Origin: Kitasatospora sp. MAA19
GTDB lineage: Bacteria > Actinomycetota > Actinomycetes > Streptomycetales > Streptomycetaceae
Direction: 5' to 3'
Assembly: GCF_029894125.1 (NCBI RefSeq)
Contig: NZ_JARXYZ010000021.1
Location: forward strand, 62,001 to 126,000
Length of the DNA stretch: 64,000 nucleotides
Part shown: piece after piece, positions 1-7,331 of the stretch
Layout: each line of letters begins with the position of its first letter
Numbering within the stretch: the first letter of the stretch is position 1
Notes under the pieces: generated by a model
What the model was told of the DNA's origin: nothing
What the model saw: only the letters and a program-made list of their open reading frames with translations
The model's database searches: none
Position numbers and translations under genes: made by a program

Positions 1-84
1 GATCAGGGCCGCCAGTTCGGGGAACTCCGCGAACCGGCGCTTGAGGTCCTGGGTCTTCGCGAAGACGTCGATCTTTTCACTCAT
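1..84 (-). CDS. Unknown protein, N-terminal 28 residues only (cut by window edge)
   Basis: The reading frame opens with ATG at 84 on the minus strand and runs off the left edge of the window. A strong ribosome binding site (GGAGGAG) lies just upstream. The visible start is MSEKIDVFAKTQDLKRRF, a charged helix-like sequence. Its start overlaps the last bases of the YbaB-like gene, so the two are probably translationally coupled and this is the next member of the type VII secretion operon. Function cannot be assigned from 28 residues. Confidence 0.6.
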   Translation of the reverse strand, partial: MSEKIDVFAKTQDLKRRFAEFPELAALI

Positions 85-559
85 GGAACTCCTCCTGCCG
101 GCCGGCCCGGCGGCGCTCAGCCTCGGCGTCGTCGTCGTAGCCGGGCTTCATCGCGCGCAGCGGCTCCAGCAGTTGGTCCAGGGTGCTGCCGCCGCTGAGC
201 GAGAGCCGGAGCATGTCGCCGACGCCCTCGAAGCTCTTCATCGCCTGGATCACCTGCTCGCCCATCGCGGCCCGGGCCTCGTTGAGCAGGTCGGTGAGCA
301 GCTTGCCGAGCTGGGCGGGCGCCATCTCCTGGTAGCCGGTGGTGTGGAAGGTCAACGCCAGGACCTGGCCCTGCGGGCCGACCTTGGCGGTGACCATCCG
401 GTCCTTGGAGGTCACCGTCGCGGAGGACTTGGCGAGTTCGGCCTGGACGGCCTCGGCCTTCGCCTGGTGCTCGCGCATGGCCTCCATCGCCTGCCCGATC
501 TCCTCGCTCATCGAGGCGAACAGGTCGTCGGGGCCGAAGCGGTCGGTGGCAGCTGACAT
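77..559 (-). CDS. YbaB/EbfC-like protein of the type VII secretion locus
   Basis: This 160-residue protein resembles the YbaB/EbfC nucleoid-associated family, members of which are common in actinobacterial ESX loci (EspL-type proteins). It shows an N-terminal helix rich in Glu, Ala and Lys (about residues 12-45), a central beta segment (VTAKVGPQGQVLALTF) and a C-terminal helical region containing LLTDLLNEARAAMGEQV. The start at 559 is preferred over a longer frame because the family begins near here and the upstream extension is low-complexity. It lies downstream of the large WXG protein in the same operon. A DNA-binding or chaperone-like role is inferred from family membership, not visible directly. 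Confidence 0.75.
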   Translation of the reverse strand: MSAATDRFGPDDLFASMSEEIGQAMEAMREHQAKAEAVQAELAKSSATVTSKDRMVTAKVGPQGQVLALTFHTTGYQEMAPAQLGKLLTDLLNEARAAMGEQVIQAMKSFEGVGDMLRLSLSGGSTLDQLLEPLRAMKPGYDDDAEAERRRAGRQEEFHE

Positions 560-612
560 GGTCGTTCCTTGTCTCCGGCCGGGGCCGGCTCTCACGGGGG
601 GCGAGGCGGGGG

Positions 613-2787
613 TCAGCGTCCGATGACGCCGCTGACCGCGGTGCTCTCGGTGCCCCACACCTCTTCCTCCTCCGCCAGCCAGGTGGTGCGCTGGCGGTCC
701 TTGTCCTTCTGGTTGGGCGCGCCGGCGCCCGCGCCGGGCGGCATCATCGGCGGCATGCCGCCGGTGGTGGGGACGTTCTTGCCGGTCAGCGCGTTCTTCT
801 CGGCCTCGGCCGCCGCCTTGGCCGCGGCGGCCTTCTCGGCGGCGTCGGCGGCCTCCGCCGCGGCCCGGGCCTGGGCGGTGTTCGGGTCGCCGCCGGCGGC
901 CATCGCCTTGGAGCTCATGCCGCTGCGGCCGCCGGGCAGCAGCCCGGTGCCGGGGAACCCGCCCACGCCGAGGCCGTCCGAGTCGCCGGAGGAGCCGCCG
1001 AACGGCGAGCCGCTCGGGTGGTAGGTGCCGGAGCGGAACCCGTCGCCGCCGAGCAGGCCGTCACCGCCGCCGCCGTCGATTCCGGCGTTGACGGCGTGCC
1101 GCTGGTCGGCCAGCAGCTGGGAGAGCTCGGAGATCGGCTTGCCGTCCGGGTCCAGCAGGGTGCCGTCGGAGTCGATCCGGGAGCCGGGATCGACGACGAC
1201 CGGGTTGCCGTTGCCGTCCAGCACCGGCTTGCCGTCCGGGCCGATCACCCGTCCGCTCTCGTCGATGTGCGAGCCCGGCGGGACCTTCATGTAGTCGCCC
1301 GGGCCGGTGCCGACGGTCGCCCCGTCGGGGACGGTGATCGGCTTGCCGTCCGGGCCGAGCACCGGTCGCCCGTCCGGGCCGATCACCTGGTGGGTGGTCG
1401 GGTCGATGTGGCTGCCCGGCGGCACGTTGACCGGGTTGCCGTTGGCGTCGAAGATCTGCTTGCCGTTCTGGTCGAGCACCGGGACGCCCGAGCCGCCACC
1501 GCCGCCGAGCCCGGGGAAGCCCGAGCCGCCACCGCCGACCCCGCCGCCGAGCCCGGGAAAGCCCGAGCCGCCACCACCCACCCCGGAGGAACCGCCACCG
1601 AGGCTGCCCGGGCCGCCGCCGAGGGTGTCCTTCAGGTTCTTGTCGAGGCCGCCGGCCATGGTGTTGAAGTTGTCGTTCATCCCCTTGTTGAGGCTGTTGA
1701 GCGAGTCGTTCATGTTCTTGTTCATGTCGGACAGCTGCTTGTTGACGTCCGACGTGGGGTCGCTGACGCCCGGCGGGGTGTCGGCCGGCGGCGTGTACGG
1801 CCGCCTCATCTGCACCGTCTTGACCGGGTCGTTCAGCGCCTTGATGGCCGGGACGTACCCCTTGTCGAGACTGTCGAACGCCGTCTTGACGCCCGGGTCC
1901 AGGATGTCGGCGACGTTCTTCAGCCAGATCTCCTTGGCCCGCTGCTCGGCCTTCTTCCAGAAGTCGTCGCCGTGCGGGTCGCCCCAGGCCGTCGTGACCA
2001 CGAAGTCCGGGACGCCGTAGGTGGTGGCGCCGCCGTCGAGGTTGGGCACCAGGGTGGGGGTGGCGGTGACCTTCGCCGTGGACATGCCCTCCAGCAGTGC
2101 GTCGTGGAGCGGGTTGACCGGCCAGGCGTTCCTGCTGTTGCGGTAGTTCTCCTGGGCGTTCCACATGGCCAGGACCGCCGTCCCGACCGACTCCCGGGCC
2201 GCCTTGAGCTTGCCGGCGGCGTCCCTGTCGTGGACGTCCTTGGCGAGGTCCTCCAGCTCGGCACCGAACATGGACAGCATGGTCTTGAACTGGCCCGCCG
2301 CGGTGCCCGTCCAGTCGGCACCCGGCGCCGCGATGTCGCCCGCCCACTGGTTGACCATGGGTGCCCAGGTGTGCAGCAGCTGCTCGGCGCCGTGCAGCAT
2401 GTCGACGGCGGCGTCGAAGCTCCACACGCTCATGACGTCGTTCTCGTACGGCGAGTGGGCGAGCGGCATGAGCACGTCGTAGCCCTGCCGGATCCACTTC
2501 CCCAGATCGGTCGTCTCGGCCTCGAACTGCGGCCAGTTGAGGGTGCAGCCGATCACGTGGCTGTACTGCTGCCCGTCCGGGTTGATGTAGTTGAACGACC
2601 ACCAGCAGTCGTAGCCCTCGCCCTTGCCGTCCGGGCTGGGCATCTTGAAGTACGCCAGGGTCTCGTACCTGTGGCTGGCGATCCACTTGACCTTGTCGTC
2701 GCCGCTGACGGAGCTGCGCTGCGTGAAGGTCGTCCGGTCGGAGCTCGAGAACACCGGCAGCGAGGATTCCCAGTTGGTGGTGGCCAT
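613..2787 (-). CDS. Large WXG/AAWKG-like putative type VII secretion substrate with Gly/Pro/Asp repeat tail
   Basis: This 724-residue protein has a helical N-terminal half containing an ADWTGTAAGQF segment, i.e. a W-x-G turn as in WXG100 proteins. Next comes a Lys/Asn/Met-rich helical stretch (MNKNMNDSLNSLNKGMNDN), then glycine-rich repeats of the type GGGGSGFPGLGG. After that are several degenerate copies of PDGKPxxxPPGSHID, and finally an Ala/Glu coiled segment ending TTWLAEEEEVWGT. Proteins with this layout and an acidic VWGT-type end accompany Streptomyces ESX genes and are often annotated as AAWKG-family; that label is from memory and only moderately secure. ATG at 2787 is chosen because GGAG lies 11 bases upstream; a GTG three codons earlier is too close to it. 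It is probably secreted or surface-exposed. Confidence 0.7.
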   Translation of the reverse strand: MATTNWESSLPVFSSSDRTTFTQRSSVSGDDKVKWIASHRYETLAYFKMPSPDGKGEGYDCWWSFNYINPDGQQYSHVIGCTLNWPQFEAETTDLGKWIRQGYDVLMPLAHSPYENDVMSVWSFDAAVDMLHGAEQLLHTWAPMVNQWAGDIAAPGADWTGTAAGQFKTMLSMFGAELEDLAKDVHDRDAAGKLKAARESVGTAVLAMWNAQENYRNSRNAWPVNPLHDALLEGMSTAKVTATPTLVPNLDGGATTYGVPDFVVTTAWGDPHGDDFWKKAEQRAKEIWLKNVADILDPGVKTAFDSLDKGYVPAIKALNDPVKTVQMRRPYTPPADTPPGVSDPTSDVNKQLSDMNKNMNDSLNSLNKGMNDNFNTMAGGLDKNLKDTLGGGPGSLGGGSSGVGGGGSGFPGLGGGVGGGGSGFPGLGGGGGSGVPVLDQNGKQIFDANGNPVNVPPGSHIDPTTHQVIGPDGRPVLGPDGKPITVPDGATVGTGPGDYMKVPPGSHIDESGRVIGPDGKPVLDGNGNPVVVDPGSRIDSDGTLLDPDGKPISELSQLLADQRHAVNAGIDGGGGDGLLGGDGFRSGTYHPSGSPFGGSSGDSDGLGVGGFPGTGLLPGGRSGMSSKAMAAGGDPNTAQARAAAEAADAAEKAAAAKAAAEAEKNALTGKNVPTTGGMPPMMPPGAGAGAPNQKDKDRQRTTWLAEEEEVWGTESTAVSGVIGR

Positions 2788-2913
2788 CGGTGTCACAGCT
2801 CCTGGGTCGTCGGGGGCGCAGGGCGGGCCGGGGAGGGGTCCGGCCCGCCCCGCGGGTGGAGGTGACGGCGCGGGGGCCGTCGGTCGGGGCGGGTGCGGGG
2901 TACTCGGTGGGGC

Positions 2914-3423
2914 CTACTTGAGGCTGCTGCCGGTACCGAGGACGTCGCTGATCAGGTACATCATCTGAGCGGCCGACAGGGCGTCGTCCGCTCCGTTCTT
3001 CAGGTCCCGCTGCGCGCGTTCCAGGTCGTCGATCATCTTCTTGACCTGGTCCTCCAGCGTCTTGAACTGCTGCTCCAGGGACTTGCAGTAGTTCGTGAAC
3101 GTGTCCTTGATCTTCTGGACGCTGGGCTGCACCGTGCCGGCGCCGGGGAAGAGGTGGGAGTAGTCGCCGGGTGCCGTTCCGCCGCCGATCCCCAGGACGA
3201 ACTGCTGGAGCGCCACCCGGGTCGGGTGGGTCTGCAGGTCCTGCAGCATCGTGGTCAGCTTGGTGTGGGCGAAGTCGATCAGCCAGGAATCGGTGACCTT
3301 GAAGGTGTTGGCGTCATCCTTCTCCTTCTGGTCCTGCTTGTCCCGGTAGTCCTTCTCCTGCTGCTTCTTCTTCTCCTCCTCCTTCTTCTTCCACGCCTCG
3401 TCGGCCTTCTCGTCGTCGGTCAT
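2914..3423 (-). CDS. Helical type VII secretion-associated protein with highly charged N-terminus
   Basis: This 169-residue protein has an extremely charged first 40 residues (runs of Lys, Glu, Asp and Gln, e.g. WKKKEEEKKKQQEKDYRDK) followed by predicted amphipathic helices through the C-terminus (SLEQQFKTLEDQVKKMIDD). It has no signal peptide, no membrane segment and no strict W-x-G. It lies 16 bases downstream of the next WXG100-like gene and before the large WXG/AAWKG-like gene, so it is part of the ESX operon. A substrate or chaperone role is inferred only from position and its coiled-coil character. Confidence 0.65.
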   Translation of the reverse strand: MTDDEKADEAWKKKEEEKKKQQEKDYRDKQDQKEKDDANTFKVTDSWLIDFAHTKLTTMLQDLQTHPTRVALQQFVLGIGGGTAPGDYSHLFPGAGTVQPSVQKIKDTFTNYCKSLEQQFKTLEDQVKKMIDDLERAQRDLKNGADDALSAAQMMYLISDVLGTGSSLK

Positions 3424-3439
3424 CGCGACTCACCCGGGC

Positions 3440-3739
3440 CTAGCTCTGGAAGTTGGAACCGGCCCGGTTGTCCGAGTCGCGGATGAGGCCGTGCACCTCG
3501 TCGAGGGCCGCGGCGGCCTTGGTGATGTCCTCGCCCATGACGGTGTCGGCGCTGGACAGCACATCGGCGTACGCCTGGCCGCCGTCGGCGTAGGTGCCGT
3601 GCAGCTCGTGACCCAGCCCCTGGGTCAGGAAGGTGCGCGTCTGCTCCATCATCTGGTGCATGAGTTCACCCTGCTGGCGCAGCAGCGCGGCGGCTTCCTC
3701 GATCTGGTGGTGGTGGAGTTCGATCCTGCCGTCGGACAT
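3440..3739 (-). CDS. WXG100-like small ESX protein (W-x-G replaced by L-H-G)
   Basis: This 99-residue protein has the size and helix-turn-helix pattern of WXG100 (Esx) substrates: a first helix (IEEAAALLRQQGELMHQMMEQ), a short turn, and a second helix ending near the C-terminus. At the expected W-x-G turn it reads ELHGTYADGG, so the Trp is replaced by Leu. The start at 3739 follows a GGAG-type site. It sits between another WXG100-like gene and the charged helical protein. WXG100 proteins normally form helical dimers exported by the EccC motor; partnership with the neighbouring 110-residue protein is a reasonable inference. Confidence 0.75.
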   Translation of the reverse strand: MSDGRIELHHHQIEEAAALLRQQGELMHQMMEQTRTFLTQGLGHELHGTYADGGQAYADVLSSADTVMGEDITKAAAALDEVHGLIRDSDNRAGSNFQS

Positions 3740-3823
3740 CGTTGCTCTCCTTCGAAGGGCGGTGGTGGTCCCGGCCCTGACCCGGCCGGTGGGTGCGCCG
3801 GCGGTCCTGCCCGCCGGCCTGCG

Positions 3824-4156
3824 TCAGCTCAGGCCCTTGACGATGTCGTCGCCGACCCCGAGGCCCGAGACGACCTGGACCGAGTCCTGGCCGGCGCCCT
3901 GGATCAGGCCCGCACCGCTGGTGAGGAGTTCGTGGAACTTGCCATACTGCGCGCGGACCTCGTCGTACTTGCGCTGCCACTCCTCCATCTTCTGGCAGAA
4001 GACGGTGCTGGCGGCGGCCTGGAAGTGCGCGTTGACCTCCTCCACGATGGCGTTGATCTGGCGCTGGGTGTCCTGCATGTGCTGGTCCTGCGACTCCACG
4101 GTCGTCAGCACGTGCTGGACGACCAACGGGTCATTGAGCATGTTGTTGCCGGCCAT
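3824..4156 (-). CDS. WXG100-family protein, likely ESX substrate
   Basis: This 110-residue helical protein has a WXG100-like arrangement: helix one (VVQHVLTTVESQDQHMQD), a central segment with FCQKMEEWQRKYDEVRAQ, and a glycine-containing tail. A Trp is present near the expected turn but is followed by Q-R rather than x-G. It is preceded by GGGATG-type spacing from a good purine-rich site. It is the first small gene after eccB in the minus-strand operon and pairs positionally with the 99-residue protein. The single Cys at the hairpin is unusual for this family. Confidence 0.75.
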   Translation of the reverse strand: MAGNNMLNDPLVVQHVLTTVESQDQHMQDTQRQINAIVEEVNAHFQAAASTVFCQKMEEWQRKYDEVRAQYGKFHELLTSGAGLIQGAGQDSVQVVSGLGVGDDIVKGLS

Positions 4157-4260
4157 GCGACATCCCTTCTCTGCTGCGGGCGCCGGCCGGTCGCCGGCGC
4201 CTCCGGGTGGGTCAGGGGTCCGCGGCCCGGCATAGTGAACGGACGCGCGGGCCCTCGGGT

Positions 4261-5757
4261 TCAGCCCCCGCAGGGGTTCGTGTCGGAGGGCGTCTCGACC
4301 ACTCCGCCGCTGGTGAGAGCGGCCGGGTCGAGGCTCGGCCCGGTGGGCAGCAGGCCGAGCAGCCGGGTGGGGACGGCCGCCGGGGCGGCCTTGGTGTAGC
4401 CGAGTTGCCTGGCGGTCGCGGGTGAGGGCAGCGGGTACTTCACCCCCGCGTCCGTGACCAGGTAGAGGGTCGAGCCGGCGCCGGATCCGGTGACGGCCCG
4501 CGCCAGGGCGCCGCCGCCCGGCCGGACCACGATCCGGTCGGCCCCGTTGCAGGCCGGGGTGACGCCGGGCTGGGCGGCCGGAGGCTGTCCGGCCACCGCG
4601 GCGGCGTCCAGCAGGCCGACCGTGACCGCCGCCGGGCCGGCGGTGGGGCGCAGGTCGGCGCAGGGCACCTGCCCGTGCCCCACCGTCGCCAACTGGGGTG
4701 GACGGTTCGGCAGTTCGGCTCCCACCCAGGCGGCCACGGCGGCGGCGGGGGCGCTGTGCGCCGCGAGGTCGGCCGGGCCGACCGGCCCGAGGGTGACGGG
4801 CGCACCGCCGTAGGCCTCCTGCTGGATGCGCGGATCGCCCTGGACGAGCCGGAACAGCGTCTCTCCGAGCGGGACGAGCCCGTCCTCGGTGAGCAGGTAG
4901 TTCTCGCCGCCCGGGCCGGTGAACAACTGGCCGATCCTGGTGGGCCGGCCGGCCAGCGCGGGGCCGGCCGCGCCCCGCCCGGGCAGTTCGGGCGCCCTGA
5001 CGTCCGGGCCGACCGGAAGGGTGTCGAGGAAGCCTGCGGTCACCGGATACGGCGTGGCACTGCCGTAGCCGAGGGCGCGCAGCCCGCCGTTGGTGGCATC
5101 CACCCGCAACCTCCGTCCCCGCCAGACGAGTTGGGGCGAACCGTCGGGTCCGGCCACCAGCACGGCCTGCTCGTCGGTGAGCGGCCGGGCGCCGCGGCGC
5201 AGGCCGATCGCCAGGGACAGCTGCGGCGCGGGCCGTGCGCCCTGCGCGGTCTGGCCGCTCTGAGCGGCCTGGCCACCCTGAGCGATCTGGGCAGCCTGGA
5301 CCGCGCAGGCGGACCAGTCGGCCTGGCCGAGGTCCCGGTCGGCCGGAAGGCCGTCGGGGGCGCCGACGATGCCGACCACCGCCCCGCGCGGAACGCCGTC
5401 GAGCGAGGCCGCGCTGACGGTCGCCGACCGGAACTGGTCCCCGGCCAGCAGGCGGGCGCTGGCCTGGTTGACCACCGGGCGCAGCTGACCGCCGGCGTAC
5501 AGGTAGCGGGCACCGCTCTCCTCCACCACCACCAAGGTGCCGGGCTTCTGCCAGCCGGTCGCGCCGCCGGGTTTGACGAGCCCGTAGACCCCGGCGCCGA
5601 CACCGATCAGCAGGCCGACGGCGAGCCCGACCACGGCGCCGCGGGTGGTCCGGGCGACGGGGGTGTCGGGCGCGTCCGGCTCGGCGCGCAGCATCCCGGA
5701 GGAGACCCGGCTCATCACGAACAGGTGGGCCTGCACCTGGTCGCGTCTGGACTGCAT
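4261..5757 (-). CDS. eccB: Type VII secretion protein EccB
   Basis: This 498-residue protein begins with the family signature SRRDQVQAHLFVMSRVSSGM. One transmembrane helix (about residues 38-62, VVGLAVGLLIGVGAGVYGLV) is followed by a large extracytoplasmic domain with repeated R1-R4-like segments and paired cysteines (SACAVQ, VPCADL, ACNGAD). EccB is a core membrane subunit of the ESX complex, anchoring its periplasmic-face domain next to EccC and EccD. Length matches the family. ATG at 5757 has an AGAGG site. It lies 52 bases downstream of eccD and is probably co-transcribed with it. Assignment is by signature and context. Confidence 0.92.
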   Translation of the reverse strand: MQSRRDQVQAHLFVMSRVSSGMLRAEPDAPDTPVARTTRGAVVGLAVGLLIGVGAGVYGLVKPGGATGWQKPGTLVVVEESGARYLYAGGQLRPVVNQASARLLAGDQFRSATVSAASLDGVPRGAVVGIVGAPDGLPADRDLGQADWSACAVQAAQIAQGGQAAQSGQTAQGARPAPQLSLAIGLRRGARPLTDEQAVLVAGPDGSPQLVWRGRRLRVDATNGGLRALGYGSATPYPVTAGFLDTLPVGPDVRAPELPGRGAAGPALAGRPTRIGQLFTGPGGENYLLTEDGLVPLGETLFRLVQGDPRIQQEAYGGAPVTLGPVGPADLAAHSAPAAAVAAWVGAELPNRPPQLATVGHGQVPCADLRPTAGPAAVTVGLLDAAAVAGQPPAAQPGVTPACNGADRIVVRPGGGALARAVTGSGAGSTLYLVTDAGVKYPLPSPATARQLGYTKAAPAAVPTRLLGLLPTGPSLDPAALTSGGVVETPSDTNPCGG

Positions 5758-5809
5758 GGGACCTCTTCCGGGATCGGTGGTTCGGACGGTCGGGGCGGCG
5801 GGCGGGGCG

Positions 5810-7177
5810 TCAGCCGGCCATGCCCCGCATCAGGTGGTAGAAGCCGAGGGTCTGCAGGGCGAGCGGCAGCAGGGCGACGGCGGCCAGGGAGTGCAGCAGA
5901 TCGGCGGCACGCCCCCAATAGGGCAGCAGCCGGCGGCCGGGCACCGTCCAGGCGACGACCAGCATGACCGCGGCGGCGCCCAGCAGCGCGGCGAGCAGGG
6001 CAAGCCGGTCCTGCCACTCGCCCCCCAGTCCGAACCGGCCGGCCAGCAGCACCAGCCCGTACAGGCCGGGCAGCAGCACGGCGAGGCGCTGCCAGAGACT
6101 GCCGATCTCACGGGCGTGCAGCAGGAGCAGCACGGCGAGGTCGGCGGCCGTCGCGGCCGGGCCCCAGCCGTCGGCGTCGGTCAGCAGGGTCAGGCAGGCG
6201 ACGCAGACCAGCCCGATGCTGGCGAGGAAGCCGGTCAGGTAGCCGTCCGCGACGTCGCCGCGGGCGAGGACGGACTCGGCCGGGAACGGCTCGATGTCCT
6301 CCTGGAGCTCCTCGGCGTTGCGCGGCAGCGCGGGCACCCTGAGCCCCGCGATCTTGAAGGAGAGGCCCGGGGCGAAGGCCCCGGAGAGCACCGCGGCGCA
6401 GGCCAGGATCGCCGCGGAGTGCCCCGGCGGCACGTCCTGCAGGGCCAGCACGCCGGCCCCCAGGGCGACCAGGCCGGTGAACAGGACGGCGAGGAAGAAC
6501 GGCGCCGAGGCGCCGGCCACGGCGAGGGCGAGCACGGCGGCCCCGGCACCGGCGGACCCGCCGGACAGCAGCCGGTCCGTGCCGTCGAGGCCGGGCACCA
6601 GGGTGGCGCCGGTGACGGCGTAGCCGATCGCGGCGGCGCCCAGGGCCGTGCCCGCGGCGGCGTCGCCCACCGTGCGGGTGGCGCCGCCGGCGCCGACCAG
6701 CAGCAGTACGGCGATCACCGCGGCGCTCGCGCAGCGCAGTTGGGCGGGGCCGGGCAGGAACAGCAGCGCCAGGCCACCGGCCAGCGCGACCAGCGCGGCG
6801 GCCACCGCGAGGTGGTGGGTGAGCGCCGGGCGCCAGGAGTCGCGGCGCTCCAGCATGCCGCTGCGCACCCCGTCGACCAGGTCGTCGAAGTGGACCGGAG
6901 GCAGTTCGGCGGTGCGCGGGCGCAGGAAGAGCTCCTGGCCGTCGCGCAGCCCGAGCGCTTCCAGCGTCAGCTCCTCGTCGAGCGGCTCCTCGCCGATCCG
7001 CTGCAGGACCCAGCCGGAGTGCTCGGCACCGGCCTCCTCGGTCTCGGCGCCCGCGTGCCCGAGCACGGCCGGAAGGAGGTCCGCCAGGGCCACGTCGGAC
7101 GGCACGGCCAGCTCGAACGCCGACTCGGGCGCCCGGAACCTCAGTCTGCACAGGCCGGCCACGGCTCCACCACTCAT
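5810..7177 (-). CDS. eccD: Type VII secretion integral membrane protein EccD
   Basis: This 455-residue protein starts with a ubiquitin-like domain (about residues 8-95: CRLRFRAPESAFELAVPSD to GLRDGQELFLRP). It then has a linker containing HFDDLVDGVRSG and about eleven hydrophobic segments to the C-terminus. This is the EccD/Snm4 layout; EccD forms the central membrane vestibule of the ESX channel. ATG at 7177 is chosen over an upstream frame because GGAGGGAA lies just before it and the upstream residues are basic low-complexity. It diverges from eccC across a 154-base promoter region and leads the minus-strand ESX operon. Confidence 0.92.
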   Translation of the reverse strand: MSGGAVAGLCRLRFRAPESAFELAVPSDVALADLLPAVLGHAGAETEEAGAEHSGWVLQRIGEEPLDEELTLEALGLRDGQELFLRPRTAELPPVHFDDLVDGVRSGMLERRDSWRPALTHHLAVAAALVALAGGLALLFLPGPAQLRCASAAVIAVLLLVGAGGATRTVGDAAAGTALGAAAIGYAVTGATLVPGLDGTDRLLSGGSAGAGAAVLALAVAGASAPFFLAVLFTGLVALGAGVLALQDVPPGHSAAILACAAVLSGAFAPGLSFKIAGLRVPALPRNAEELQEDIEPFPAESVLARGDVADGYLTGFLASIGLVCVACLTLLTDADGWGPAATAADLAVLLLLHAREIGSLWQRLAVLLPGLYGLVLLAGRFGLGGEWQDRLALLAALLGAAAVMLVVAWTVPGRRLLPYWGRAADLLHSLAAVALLPLALQTLGFYHLMRGMAG

Positions 7178-7331
7178 GCGTTCCCTCCTCCGGTCTGCGG
7201 GCCTTCGCCCGGCTGCACGGAAACACCGGCGGCGGCGGTTCACCGGAATCCGCACCGATTCGCTGAACCTTCCGGGACCGCGCTCCGTGCCCTGGGGCGG
7301 AGAAGTCCACGCGTGTGTGAGGAGAGGCCCG
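7178..7331. promoter_or_regulatory. Divergent eccD/eccC control region with imperfect inverted repeat
   Basis: These 154 bases separate the divergent eccD and eccC start codons and must carry both promoters. An imperfect inverted repeat spans 7237-7269 (GGTTCA at the left end, TGAACC at the right, with AATC/GATT as an inner pair), which is the kind of symmetry bound by dimeric regulators. I could not place convincing -35/-10 boxes. Confidence 0.45.

Noticed and set aside
1018..2865. Long plus-strand frame opposite the large WXG protein
   Set aside because: Low-complexity Val/Arg/Gly translation, no ribosome site, fully covered by a better gene on the other strand.
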